Positions 8,124-17,263 of a stretch of DNA of 64,000 bases are shown here, one piece after another. The stretch covers positions 57,261 to 121,260 of the forward strand of contig NZ_JAROCY010000015.1 in NCBI RefSeq assembly GCF_029436685.1. The letters are read 5' to 3'. The translations under genes were made by a program, and so were the position numbers. Origin of the DNA: Novosphingobium cyanobacteriorum (GTDB taxonomy: Bacteria; Pseudomonadota; Alphaproteobacteria; Sphingomonadales; Sphingomonadaceae). The notes below the pieces were generated by a model. That model ran no database searches. It saw only the letters and a list, made by a program, of their open reading frames with translations, and was not told the origin of the DNA. The first letter of the stretch is position 1. Each line of letters begins with the position of its first letter.

Positions 8124-9284
8124 TTATCGCCGCTGATCAAAACGACGGCCCAACATGGCACCTGCGATATTCGTCTTCTGAATGTCTATTGCCCCGCCTG
8201 CAATACCCCATCCCCAACTATCACGAAGTCTTCGCTCCATTGTGAAATCTTTTGAATATCCATAAGCCCCCATCAATTGCAGCGCGTCGCCGGTCACTTC
8301 ACGTGCAATCGTATTGGCAAAGCATTTGCCGGTGGAGCTGTGGAGGACCGAGGGCAATCCATCCTGTGCCAGGGATGCGGCACGCCAGATGAGCAGCCGA
8401 GCCGCCTCGACCTTCATGTGCATTTCCGCCAGTTTCAGCTGCACAGCCTGGAATTCCACGATCGGCTTGCCGAACTGCTTGCGCTCCTGAACATAGACGG
8501 ACACGTCCTCGAGCGCACCTGACGCCTGCCCCAGCGCCATCGTGGCGTTGCCGCAACGTTCCAGGTCGAACGCTTCCATCAGCTGCTTGAACCCCCCGGC
8601 CGGAACGATCACGTTGCCGGCAGGAATCTCGCAGTCGTCGAAGTTGAGGTCGGCCGAAGGCACCCCGCGGAAGCCCATCAGCTGTTCTGGCGGGCCAAAG
8701 CTCAGCCCCGGCGCGTCCTTCTCCACCAGTACCGCGCCGATGCCCTTGGCCCCCGGCGTATCCGACAGGCGGCAATAAACGACATAGGCATCGGCATGGC
8801 CCCCGCCCGAACACCACCGCTTGGTGCCGTTCAGGATCACCTTGTCACCCTTGATCTCGCCCTTGGTCTTCAGGTCGGTCAGCGCGCTGCCTGCATCGGG
8901 TTCCGACATGGATACGGCAACGATCATCTCACCTGCGCATACCTGCGGCACAACCCGGCGCCTCAGCGCGTCCGGCGCAAAGTGTTCGATCGCGCGAACC
9001 GGCCCGACGCTGCTTTCGAAAATCGGAAAACCGACGGCCGAGGAAACCTTGGCAAATTCCTCCAGCACCACCAACGCCTCGATGTTGCCCAGGCCCAGCC
9101 CGCCCAGTCCGGACGAAACGTTGATGCCCAGAAAGCCGAGTTCGGCATATCGCTTCACCAGCTCACGCGAAGGCGGTTTGTTGTCGCGCTCGCACTCCGC
9201 CGCGATCACCGGCAGCTCGGCCTGCGCAAATTCGCGCGCCGCTGCCTGAAGATTGCGCAGGTCGTCGGTCAGACTGAAATTCAT
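8124..9284 (-). CDS. Acyl-CoA dehydrogenase family protein
   Basis: A 386-residue FAD enzyme of the acyl-CoA dehydrogenase superfamily, with ATG 9284 behind AAGGA. The N-terminal helical domain, the SMSEPDAGSAL loop of the central beta domain and the C-terminal QLMGAYGYSKDFTMERRLRD helix region are present. The stretch corresponding to the medium-chain-type catalytic YEGT is IAGGAIDIQK here, so the canonical base Glu is not at its usual place; the base may sit elsewhere, as in isovaleryl-CoA dehydrogenase. Third gene of the minus-strand operon that begins with the SDR at 11531. Proposed to desaturate a CoA-activated intermediate. Confidence 0.9.
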   Translation of the reverse strand: MNFSLTDDLRNLQAAAREFAQAELPVIAAECERDNKPPSRELVKRYAELGFLGINVSSGLGGLGLGNIEALVVLEEFAKVSSAVGFPIFESSVGPVRAIEHFAPDALRRRVVPQVCAGEMIVAVSMSEPDAGSALTDLKTKGEIKGDKVILNGTKRWCSGGGHADAYVVYCRLSDTPGAKGIGAVLVEKDAPGLSFGPPEQLMGFRGVPSADLNFDDCEIPAGNVIVPAGGFKQLMEAFDLERCGNATMALGQASGALEDVSVYVQERKQFGKPIVEFQAVQLKLAEMHMKVEAARLLIWRAASLAQDGLPSVLHSSTGKCFANTIAREVTGDALQLMGAYGYSKDFTMERRLRDSWGWGIAGGAIDIQKTNIAGAMLGRRFDQRR

Positions 9285-9403
9285 CGGTCCTTGTCTCCCT
9301 TCGGGCGCATCTGCCTGCATGCAGGCGGTGTTCCCTCCGGCGGGCCAGTCCGGCCTGCCGCCTTTATGGTTGCCATGCCAATCGTGGCGGACTGGCAATT
9401 CTG

Positions 9404-10768
9404 TCAGATATCTTCCGGCTGCTTTCCACCCGGACCATAGATGTAATCATCCAGAACCTTGTGAAAATGGCGGATGCGCAGCTCCTGTTCGCCGATCCAC
9501 AGCCCCGGAAAGCTGTCACTCTTCATCCCTGCCTGCACCGTGGGCAGGTTATACGCGTCCTGGTCCAGCACCTGTCCGATGCTGCGGTCGCCGTGGCGGA
9601 AGCGGCGGTGCTTCACTCGCTCGGGCCACGGTTCGCCCTCGGGCACCAGCTCGAACACCCACACATCGTACAGCATCTTGTTTGGATCGGTGGCGTGCGG
9701 GCGCTGGCGGAACATCAGGATGTCGTCCGCATGCACGTTCAACGCCACGTTGGGGAAGATCATGTAGTGATAATCGTCGGTCAGTTGGTCGTCGTTCAGC
9801 GCGGAATAATCCTTTCCCTGCGCCTTGCCGTGCTTCCGCTTGAACGCTTGCACGTCGCGGCGGATGTCGCTGATCCGCCCCTCGTATTCGGCGGGGTCCA
9901 TCCCGGCTTTGACCATGATCTCGTGGATCGCGGGCGGAATCTGGCTCGGCATCGCCACTCGGGGGGAAATGGTGGCGAATGGGATCAGGTAGCGGTTGTG
10001 CCGTTCATAGCAGTCGATCTGCACGTTCACGTCATCCAGGTACCACAGCAACTGGGGATGGATGCCCTGCACGTGATAGGTTTCGTTGAACGCGTCGACA
10101 GACGCCTTCCAGTTGCAATCCCACTCCACCGTGACGTCGCGCTTCCACGCCATGCGCTCGGGGTGGTAGGGTTCCAGATGCTGCTTCAGCGGGGCGATGA
10201 AATCGTCAAACGGCTCCACACCGGGGTTCAGCGAAAACCATACGAAGCTGTTCCATTCCACGCACGGCAGGCTCGGCAGCGTCATGCCCGGAGGGCCTCC
10301 CTGGCTGAAGGTGCACAGGTCCGGCAGCCGCTCGATCGCGCCGTCCAGGCCATAGGTCCAGTGGTGATACATGCAGCGGAAATGCTCGGCCTTGCCGATA
10401 CCCTCAGGGCGAAGCCGGTTGCCACGATGCAGGCATACGTTGGGAAAGCAGCGGATCGACCCATCGTGCTGGCGCACTATCAGCACGCTTTCCTTGCCGA
10501 TCTCGGTACAGATGTAGTCCCCGGGGTTGGGTATGTCGTCGGCACGGCCGCCCAGCAGCCACACCTTCGTCCACACCCGCTCCCATTCCAGCTTCATGAA
10601 CTCGGGCGAATAGTACCGTTCGGCCGGGATCACGTCGGTGCCCAGCTGCGGGTCGGGCGCCTTGTCAACCGGGGTACCGGTTGCGGCGTCCTCGGGCGCA
10701 ACGCGGATCACGTCGACCACACGCTTCACGTCCATGCGTGCGGTATCCCAGGTCACACCATGCGCCAC
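9404..10768 (-). CDS. Rieske non-haem iron oxygenase, alpha subunit (2)
   Basis: A 454-residue oxygenase alpha subunit. Rieske motif CLH, 17 residues, CMYHHW; iron site DAFNETYHVQGIH, again with Glu rather than Asp before the first His. GTG 10768 sits one base past the SDR stop; ATG 10735 (MDVKRVVDVIRV) is an equally possible start, as neither has a clear ribosome site. The C-terminal region, with MIFPNVALNVHADDILMFRQRPH, matches the general architecture of oxygenase 3 but not oxygenase 1. Second gene of the SDR - Rieske - acyl-CoA dehydrogenase - azoreductase operon. Electron-transfer partners are not in the window. Confidence 0.9.
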   Translation of the reverse strand: MAHGVTWDTARMDVKRVVDVIRVAPEDAATGTPVDKAPDPQLGTDVIPAERYYSPEFMKLEWERVWTKVWLLGGRADDIPNPGDYICTEIGKESVLIVRQHDGSIRCFPNVCLHRGNRLRPEGIGKAEHFRCMYHHWTYGLDGAIERLPDLCTFSQGGPPGMTLPSLPCVEWNSFVWFSLNPGVEPFDDFIAPLKQHLEPYHPERMAWKRDVTVEWDCNWKASVDAFNETYHVQGIHPQLLWYLDDVNVQIDCYERHNRYLIPFATISPRVAMPSQIPPAIHEIMVKAGMDPAEYEGRISDIRRDVQAFKRKHGKAQGKDYSALNDDQLTDDYHYMIFPNVALNVHADDILMFRQRPHATDPNKMLYDVWVFELVPEGEPWPERVKHRRFRHGDRSIGQVLDQDAYNLPTVQAGMKSDSFPGLWIGEQELRIRHFHKVLDDYIYGPGGKQPEDI

Positions 10769-10769
10769 G

Positions 10770-11531
10770 TCAGAAGTGCGTCCGGTTGGTAAAGGCGCCG
10801 TCCACCACCAGGTGCGATCCGCTGCACCAGCTGGCGGCCTCGCTCGCCAGGAACACGATCGCCCGCGCCACTTCCTCCGGCCTGCCCAGCCGCCCTATCG
10901 GCTGCTGGCGCAGCTGAGACTGGTAGAACTTTTCCATCGTGCCCTTGATCATGTCCCAGTTGCCGCCCTCGAACTCCACCGGTCCGGGCGAAACCACGTT
11001 CACGCGAATGCCGTCCTTGCCGTGGGCCAGCGCCAGCTGCTTGCCATAGGTGATGAGCGAGGCCTTCATCGCGTTGTAGGCCTGCGGCCCACCCATCGCC
11101 TCCAGCGCGCTGGTCGTGGCCACCAGCACGATCGAGCCGCGCTTCTGCTCGGTCATCACCGGGATCACCGTATCTACCGCGCGCACCGGCCCCATCACGT
11201 CGGTCTCGAAGGCGTTGTGCCAGTATTTTTCGCTCCCGATCCCGCCGCCCGCGCTGGACAGCGGGATAAGTACGTCCACACCGTCCAGTTCCCTGATCGC
11301 CCATTCCAGCCAGGTCTTGTAGTCCTCGGCCTTCTTCACGTTCACCGGCTTGCCGACGATCTTCGTGCCATAGCGCGAGAGCGATGCGACCGCGTCTTTC
11401 ACGCTATCTTCGCCCCGCGCGCTCAGCGCCACGTCGGCACCTTCTCGGGCCAGCACTTCGGCCACGGCATAGCCGATGCCGCGCGCCCCGCCGACGACGA
11501 TCGCCTTCCTGCCCTGCAGTCCCAGATCCAT
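10770..11531 (-). CDS. Short-chain dehydrogenase/reductase (SDR)
   Basis: A 253-residue classical SDR. ATG 11531 opens the Rossmann module MDLGLQGRKAIVVGGARGIG directly; upstream in-frame codons are promoter DNA. The catalytic Ser lies in VATTSALEA and YNAMK supplies Tyr and Lys. It probably oxidises or reduces a hydroxy/keto group in the pathway encoded downstream. First gene of the minus-strand operon and divergent from the CoA-transferase at 11795 across a 263-base region holding the palindromic regulon element at 11684-11708. Confidence 0.88.
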   Translation of the reverse strand: MDLGLQGRKAIVVGGARGIGYAVAEVLAREGADVALSARGEDSVKDAVASLSRYGTKIVGKPVNVKKAEDYKTWLEWAIRELDGVDVLIPLSSAGGGIGSEKYWHNAFETDVMGPVRAVDTVIPVMTEQKRGSIVLVATTSALEAMGGPQAYNAMKASLITYGKQLALAHGKDGIRVNVVSPGPVEFEGGNWDMIKGTMEKFYQSQLRQQPIGRLGRPEEVARAIVFLASEAASWCSGSHLVVDGAFTNRTHF

Positions 11532-11683
11532 GCCTTGCCCTTTCACGCGCGTGCGATACCTTGGTTGCGAAGGACATCGGGTTTCCCCATGCGCGCCCAG
11601 TGCCCATACCGTTCGCGCGGCACGGAACGGCGCATCCTTCTTCTTCGCCGCGCAATCTATTGACCACAAGGTCCAACGCAAGA

Positions 11684-11708
11684 AAAAAACATGCTTGAAT
11701 GCTTTTTT
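11684..11708. promoter_or_regulatory. Palindromic regulon element, copy 2
   Basis: A-run and T-run flanking ACATGCTTGAATGC. Read on the minus strand, CATTCAAGCATGTTTTT matches the consensus CAKWCATGWWTGTTTTT at 15 of 17 positions; read on the plus strand, CATGCTTGAATGCTTTT matches at 14 of 17. Both half-sites are therefore present, as expected for a dimeric repressor such as TetR. It lies between the divergent SDR (start 11531) and CoA-transferase (start 11795). Confidence 0.6.
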
Positions 11709-11794
11709 AGTGTCAGCCATGGTGCCATCGCGCGCGGCGGAAAGCCGAGCCCCAAGGGGAGAGAGAAGGCATCCATGGGCAAAGGAATCCTGGC

Positions 11795-12997
11795 ATGAGT
11801 GGCCGCGGCAAAGGGCCGTTGGCGGGTGTGCGCGTACTCGATTGCACCAGTGTGCTGATGGGGCCCTACGCCACCCAGATCTTCGCTGATCTGGGGGCTG
11901 ATGTCATCAAGATCGAAGGCCCCTCGGGCGATACGACGCGCTTCATCCCGCCTGGTCCCGATGCATCGCGCGGGGCGATGTTCCTCAACGTCAACCGCGG
12001 TAAGCGCAGCCTCGCGCTGGATCTCAAGCAGGCGTCCGCCCGCGATGCCGTCCTGCGCCTTGCCAGGACGGCAGACGTGTTCATCCATTCCATGCGCGCA
12101 CAGGCCATCGCCCGCCTCGGGCTCGATTACGCCGCGCTCCAGGCCGCCAACCCGCGCATCGTCTACGCCAACCTCTATGGGTATGGCCGTAATGGTCCCT
12201 ATCGCGATTACCCGGCCTATGACGATATCGTCCAGGCTGCCTCCGGCATCGTCGATCTGCAGGCCCGCCTGTCTGGCGGCGAACCGACCTACGCCGCCAC
12301 GGTCATCGCCGACAAGGTCGCAGGGCTCACCGGCGCCTATGCGGTGATCGCCGCTCTCTTCGCGCGCGAACGCACCGGCGTGGGGCAGGAGGTGGAGGTG
12401 CCGATGTTCGAGACGCTTGTCTCCTTTGCCGCCACAGAACACATCTGCGGTTCGCTGTTCGATCCGCCGCTCGGCCCGCCGGAATACCCGCGCGCCACTT
12501 CGCCCGCACGCCGGCCCTATCGCACGGCGGACGGGCATATCGGCGTTATGATCTACAATGACAAACAGTGGCAGGCCTTTTTCCGCGAACTGGGTGATCC
12601 GGACTGGTCGCACGATCCGATGTTCGCCTCGATGCGCAGCCGATCCGAGAACATCACCACCGTGCTGGCTCAGGTCGCGCAAGTGCTCGAAACGCGCACC
12701 AGCGCGGAATGGATGGAACTGTTCCGTCGCGCCGAGATCCCCGCCACCCCCATCGCCTCGCTGCAGGGCCTGCTGCACGATCCGCATCTGGTGGAAACCG
12801 GTTTCTGGCAGTCTGCCGAAACCGACATGGGCACCTTGCGCTTTCCCGGCATTCCCACCGCCTTTTCCGCCACCCCAGGCGAAATCGGCGATCCTGGCCC
12901 GGTGCTGGGGGCAGACAGCATCGCGATTCTCGCCGAAGCCGGCTATTCGGACGAAGAGATCGCCGCCCTCACCGCCAGCGGCGCGGTTCCATCATGA
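11795..12997 (+). CDS. CaiB/BaiF class III CoA-transferase (1)
   Basis: A 400-residue family III CoA-transferase, which moves CoA between carboxylic acids through an aspartyl anhydride. The N-terminal LAGVRVLDCTSVLMGPYATQ, FADLGADVIKIE and the conserved Asp in IADKVAGLTG (Asp173) are visible. ATG 11795 has AAGGAA upstream. Monocistronic, but it shares a divergent promoter and element with the Rieske 2 operon. It probably activates the pathway acid without ATP, as an alternative or complement to the ligase at 15584. A convergent HD-domain gene ends 10 bases downstream. Confidence 0.9.
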   Translation: MSGRGKGPLAGVRVLDCTSVLMGPYATQIFADLGADVIKIEGPSGDTTRFIPPGPDASRGAMFLNVNRGKRSLALDLKQASARDAVLRLARTADVFIHSMRAQAIARLGLDYAALQAANPRIVYANLYGYGRNGPYRDYPAYDDIVQAASGIVDLQARLSGGEPTYAATVIADKVAGLTGAYAVIAALFARERTGVGQEVEVPMFETLVSFAATEHICGSLFDPPLGPPEYPRATSPARRPYRTADGHIGVMIYNDKQWQAFFRELGDPDWSHDPMFASMRSRSENITTVLAQVAQVLETRTSAEWMELFRRAEIPATPIASLQGLLHDPHLVETGFWQSAETDMGTLRFPGIPTAFSATPGEIGDPGPVLGADSIAILAEAGYSDEEIAALTASGAVPS

Positions 12998-13007
12998 GTG
13001 GCACTGC

Positions 13008-13682
13008 CTAGAGCGCATCTCCGTCTGCCGATTCCGCCTTGAGCCGGGCCAGAAAATCCCGCGCCTCCGCCACCATGCCCGGCAATCGCGCCCGGCCGGC
13101 CGGGCTCTGCACACCTGATGGTGCATCGGCAAGGTTCGCCTCGATCGCCGCCACCGCCTTCTTCAGGTCCTGCACCGGCGCTGGTGGATCGATCGTTGCC
13201 AGCATGCGGGCCACGCCAATCGCGCCCAGCCAGTCGAGAGCGTCGGCATCGTGGAGATAGATCGCCTCAGGCGTCTCGGCCTTGCGATAATACATGTGCG
13301 TGCGCGTGGCCGCACGGACCGCCTCGATCTTCCCAGCCGGGAAGCCCAGCTTTACCAGCACCGGGCCCAACGCATCCGCGCCCACGTCGGAATGATCTAC
13401 TTTTGGATCCGGATTTTCCCACGGCGCAAACGCGGCGATATCGTGCAGAAAGGCTGCCGCGAACAGCACGTCGTCGTCCACTGCCACCTTGTCCTGCGCC
13501 GCCAGTTCACGCGCCAGCGCATAATCGCGCCGGCTGTGCGCCGCGCCCCATGCCGGATGGGAGAAATGCTGATCCGCAAACGCCTCGACCGCGGCACGCC
13601 AGCCGGCATCCTCCGCCGCATGCCCCGCGCCCGAAATAGCCAGCCCCGCAGCCAGCACGATACCTGCCATTGGCCATCTCAT
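13008..13682 (-). CDS. Exported HD-domain protein
   Basis: A 224-residue HD-superfamily (metal-dependent phosphohydrolase) protein. ATG 13682 gives a signal peptide, MRWPMAGIVLAAGLAISGAGHAA, so the protein is predicted to be periplasmic, which is unusual for HD hydrolases. Metal ligands appear in HPAWGAAHSRRDY, FLHDIAAF and LHDADALDWLG. The substrate is unknown. It sits between the CoA-transferase and the GH43 gene and is not obviously part of either. Confidence 0.75.
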   Translation of the reverse strand: MRWPMAGIVLAAGLAISGAGHAAEDAGWRAAVEAFADQHFSHPAWGAAHSRRDYALARELAAQDKVAVDDDVLFAAAFLHDIAAFAPWENPDPKVDHSDVGADALGPVLVKLGFPAGKIEAVRAATRTHMYYRKAETPEAIYLHDADALDWLGAIGVARMLATIDPPAPVQDLKKAVAAIEANLADAPSGVQSPAGRARLPGMVAEARDFLARLKAESADGDAL

Positions 13683-13812
13683 GACGGCAAGGCAGCACGG
13701 CCACGGCGTCGAAGTCAACAACCTTGGTCGTGGCCATGCGCACGATCATCCTTATCTCTTCATGATAGTGCACAATGACCACTTGCAATGAGTTATTCGA
13801 TTAAACTAGATT

Positions 13813-15486
13813 ATGAATTCTAAAAAAGAGAGGGTGCCCCTGATGGAATCGCGTCGGCAAGCCATGAAGATTGCCGCCTTGGGCTCCATGGCAATCCCAC
13901 TTGCCGGCCCGCTGGCGAAAACCGTGTCGCAAGGCGAAGCCTGCACGCCGGCCGCCACGCCGAAATGGCGCGCGGGAATCGAAGGGCAGCGCATCGCCGA
14001 CCTCGGCGATGGGCACTACCTGAACCCTATCCTCTCGGGTGACTATCCCGATCCCTCCGTCCTCAAGGACGGAGACGATTACTACATGACGCATTCCTCG
14101 TTCGATTCTGCGCCCGGCCTGCTGATCTGGCATTCGCGCGATCTGGTGAACTGGCGGCCGCTCGGCCCCGCGCTGGCCAAGCCTCTGGGCACGGTATTCG
14201 CGGTCGATATTGCCAAGCACGATGGCCGCTATTTCATCTACATCCCCTTCATGAAGGCGTCCTGGTCGACTGAACTGCCCAGCTTTGCCAACATTTACGT
14301 CATCCACGCCCCCTCTATGGAAGGCCCGTGGAGCGATCCGATCGATCTCAAGATAGGAGGCCTGATCGATCCCGGCCATGTCGTCGGCGAAGACGGGCGG
14401 CGCTACCTGTTCTTCAATGATGGCAAGCGCGTGCCGCTCACTCCCGATGGTCTTGCCACCGCCGGTCCGGTCGAAGATGCCTACAAGGCCTGGCGCTATC
14501 CGGATGACTGGATCACCGAGGCATTCTCGCCCGAAGGTCCCAAGCTGTTCCGTCGCAACGGCTGGTTCTATCTTGTCAACGCAGTGGGGGGAACCAGCGG
14601 CCCGCCCACCGGCCACATGATTGTCGCCGCGCGCTCGCGCTCGATCCACGGCCCTTGGGAAAACTGCCCGCACAACCCAATCCAGCGCACGCTCTCGCGC
14701 AGCGAGATGTGGTGGTCGCGCGGCCACGCAACCTGTGTTGAGGGGCCCGGCGGCCAGTGGTTCATGATCTACCACGGCTATGAAAACGGGTATCTCACGC
14801 TCGGTCGCCAGACACTGCTTGAACCCATCGAATGGACGGCAGATGGCTGGTTCGGTGCGCGCGGCGGCGATTTGTCGAAGCCGCTGGCCAAACCGACGCG
14901 GGCTGCTCAGCTTCATGGCCAGATCCATGGAATGCCGCATTCCGACTCGTTCGAAACCGATCGCTTTGGCACGTTGTGGAGCCTTTATGGCGGCCCCCCT
15001 GCAGACAAGGGGCAGATTGCCATTGCCGATGGCGCGCTGGCGCTGACAGCAAAGGGGGCAAGCCCGTCAAACGGCCTGGTGGTGACCCAGCAGGTCGGTG
15101 ATCGCGCCTACGAAGTGACTGTCGAAGTCGCGCTTGAAGGTAACGTGACCGGGGGCCTACTGCTGTTCTTTGACGATCGCGCCTACCTTGGCATGGGCAT
15201 CGACGGTTCAAGGATGACGAGCTACCGCGGCGGCAATGCGTCCTACTGGCCTGAACCGGCTCCGCCGGCACGGCGCATGTTCATGCGTATCGAGAACCGC
15301 GATCAGATTGTGACTTTCTATTACAGCCTCGACGGAAAGGCCTGGACTCGTCACGGCGTGCGCAGCGAGGTTTCGGGATACAATGCCAACACGGTGGACA
15401 ACCTGCTCAGCCTGCGCCCCGCGCTGTTCGCTTCAGGTGAAGGCCAGGTCCGCTTCCGCAACTTCGTCTACCGCGCGCTGGCGTAG
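13813..15486 (+). CDS. Tat-exported glycoside hydrolase family 43-like protein
   Basis: A 557-residue protein with a five-bladed GH43 propeller (about residues 65-370) and a C-terminal beta-sandwich (about 380-557). Catalytic features of the inverting GH43 family are visible: base Asp in SGDYPDPSV (Asp80), a second Asp in FAVDIAKHDG and the general acid Glu in ITEAFSPEGPK. The start SRRQAMKIAALG is a twin-arginine-like signal. GH43 enzymes release xylose or arabinose from plant polysaccharides; exact specificity cannot be read. It is the only glycosidase in the window, so a role in deglycosylating the catabolic substrate is possible but speculative. Confidence 0.86.
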   Translation: MNSKKERVPLMESRRQAMKIAALGSMAIPLAGPLAKTVSQGEACTPAATPKWRAGIEGQRIADLGDGHYLNPILSGDYPDPSVLKDGDDYYMTHSSFDSAPGLLIWHSRDLVNWRPLGPALAKPLGTVFAVDIAKHDGRYFIYIPFMKASWSTELPSFANIYVIHAPSMEGPWSDPIDLKIGGLIDPGHVVGEDGRRYLFFNDGKRVPLTPDGLATAGPVEDAYKAWRYPDDWITEAFSPEGPKLFRRNGWFYLVNAVGGTSGPPTGHMIVAARSRSIHGPWENCPHNPIQRTLSRSEMWWSRGHATCVEGPGGQWFMIYHGYENGYLTLGRQTLLEPIEWTADGWFGARGGDLSKPLAKPTRAAQLHGQIHGMPHSDSFETDRFGTLWSLYGGPPADKGQIAIADGALALTAKGASPSNGLVVTQQVGDRAYEVTVEVALEGNVTGGLLLFFDDRAYLGMGIDGSRMTSYRGGNASYWPEPAPPARRMFMRIENRDQIVTFYYSLDGKAWTRHGVRSEVSGYNANTVDNLLSLRPALFASGEGQVRFRNFVYRALA

Positions 15487-15561
15487 CAACCAAACTCCCC
15501 ACTCCTCGCCCCGCCCGGGCTTGGCCCCCTCTCGTCATCTGCGCGAAGGGGGTGGCGCCTT

Positions 15562-15578
15562 GGGGGCGGGCAGCCCCC
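15562..15578. terminator. Hairpin between convergent genes
   Basis: GGGGGC, 5-base loop, GCCCCC, just past the stop of the ligase gene and 75 bases after the GH43 stop. A second hairpin, CCCCCT/AGGGGG, lies at 15525-15552. There is no T-run; a bidirectional terminator is inferred from position. Confidence 0.35.
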
Positions 15579-15583
15579 TGCCC

Positions 15584-17263
15584 TCAACCCAACCCCAGTT
15601 CGTCCAGAAGGCCGTCCCGCAGCTTGAACTTCTGGATCTTTGAGGTCGACATTGGCCATTCGTTCACTATGCGCACGTGGCGGGGGATCTTGAAGCCTGC
15701 CAGCTTCCCCTTGCAGTGCGCGATCAGCTCGGCCTCGCTGACGCTGGTCCCTTCTGCCAGTTCCACGAAGGCGGCGGGCACTTCCACGTATCGCTCGTCG
15801 GGCAGACCCACCACTTGCGCCAGCTTTACCGCCGGGTGGGTCTGCAACATCGTCTCAATCTCGGCAGCGGCCACGTTCTCGCCACCCACTTTCAGCATGT
15901 CCTTCGTGCGGCCGTGGAACATCACGTTGCCATCTGCGTCCACCGATCCGATGTCACCGGTGTGGAACCAGCCGTCACGGATCGCTTCGGCGGTCTTTTC
16001 GGGGGCGTTGTAGTATCCTTTCAGCATGTTGGGGCTGCGCAGCACGATCTCGCCACGCTCGTCGGTGCCGCAATCCTTGCCCGTTTCCGGGTCGACGATG
16101 CGCATCTCCCATTCTTCCAGAGTATAGCCGCAGCGCCCGGTGCGCACCGCAAAGCTGTCGTGCAGGCGGCTGGTGGAAACCGTGCCCGCCGCCTCGGTCA
16201 GGCCATAAGTGCCCACCTGTACCGTGTGCGGCATCGCCGCCACCACCGCGTCCTTGATCCAGGCGGGCTGCACCGCAAAGTTCGAATTCATCAGCCGCAG
16301 TTTCGAAAGGTCGGTGGTCTTGAAGGTGGGATGGTTGATCAGGTCCTGCATGATCGTCACAAAGCTGGGATAGGCAATCGTGGCCCCTTCGCGGCCAAGC
16401 ATTTCCAGCGCCTGCCCCGCGTCGAAGTGCGGCACTGTCATGTATGTGCCGCCAAGGTCGAGGATCATCGTCATCGGCAGGATTCCCGCGATGTGGAAGA
16501 TCGGCAGCGGGGACCACACCTTGTCGGCGCTGGTGCATTCATAGCGGCGGCCCAGATTGCGGCTGTTGCCCACCTGCCCACGGTGCGAGATCATCGCCCC
16601 CTTGGGGTGTGACGTGGTGCCGCTGGTATAGAGGATCATGGCGATGTCCTCGCCGTCCACGTCGTCGATCCGGCGGTCGATCGCTGCTGCATCCACTCCG
16701 TCGCCCAGCGCCAGTGCGCGTGATGCGGGCAGCATGCCGGGCTGGTCGGCGCCCTGCCCCGGTCCGTCGAGCGAAACCACCGTGTGCAGCATCGGCGCTT
16801 CGTCCAGTTGCAGCCCCCTACCTTCGGCACAGCGCGCAAGCGAGGGTCCCGAAAGCGATGGCAGAGCAGCCCGCACGCGGTCGCGGTAGTCCAGCGTTTC
16901 TGCCACCTGCCCGGCCGTCACCAGCGCCACCAGATCGGCATCCTTGCACAAATAGGCCAGCTCATGGCTCTGGTACCGCGCGTTCACCGGCACCGCCACC
17001 GCGCCGGCCATGGCGATGCCATAGAAGGCCTCGATGAACTGCGGGCAGGTCGGCATGAACAGGCCCACGTGCTGGCCCGGTTGCACCCCCAGCGCAATCA
17101 TCGCTGCGGCCCAGCGCCGCGCCGCCGCATCCAGCTCGGCATAGCTGATGCGCCGATCGGGAAAGACCACAGCCTGGCGGGATCCGAACCGTGCGGCCGA
17201 CGCCCGGATCATCGCGCCCATGGTGAGAATCGGTCCGGCTGCGCCCTGCTGGCTCTGTTTCAT
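15584..17263 (-). CDS. AMP-forming acyl-CoA synthetase (class I adenylate-forming enzyme)
   Basis: A 559-residue ATP-dependent acid-CoA ligase. The P-loop YTSGTTSHPKGAM, the YGLTEAAG motif, the hinge-side GWFHTGD and the C-terminal lysine region STSKIQKFKLR are all present, and length is normal. It activates a carboxylic acid through an acyl-adenylate; chain length or aromatic specificity cannot be read. Divergent from the TetR gene at 17647 across a 383-base region with an inverted repeat, suggesting control by that repressor. Confidence 0.92.
   Translation of the reverse strand: MKQSQQGAAGPILTMGAMIRASAARFGSRQAVVFPDRRISYAELDAAARRWAAAMIALGVQPGQHVGLFMPTCPQFIEAFYGIAMAGAVAVPVNARYQSHELAYLCKDADLVALVTAGQVAETLDYRDRVRAALPSLSGPSLARCAEGRGLQLDEAPMLHTVVSLDGPGQGADQPGMLPASRALALGDGVDAAAIDRRIDDVDGEDIAMILYTSGTTSHPKGAMISHRGQVGNSRNLGRRYECTSADKVWSPLPIFHIAGILPMTMILDLGGTYMTVPHFDAGQALEMLGREGATIAYPSFVTIMQDLINHPTFKTTDLSKLRLMNSNFAVQPAWIKDAVVAAMPHTVQVGTYGLTEAAGTVSTSRLHDSFAVRTGRCGYTLEEWEMRIVDPETGKDCGTDERGEIVLRSPNMLKGYYNAPEKTAEAIRDGWFHTGDIGSVDADGNVMFHGRTKDMLKVGGENVAAAEIETMLQTHPAVKLAQVVGLPDERYVEVPAAFVELAEGTSVSEAELIAHCKGKLAGFKIPRHVRIVNEWPMSTSKIQKFKLRDGLLDELGLG

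Noticed and set aside
11657..12787. 376-codon open frame on the minus strand over the CoA-transferase
   Set aside because: Antisense shadow; it would also run through the divergent promoter and its palindrome.
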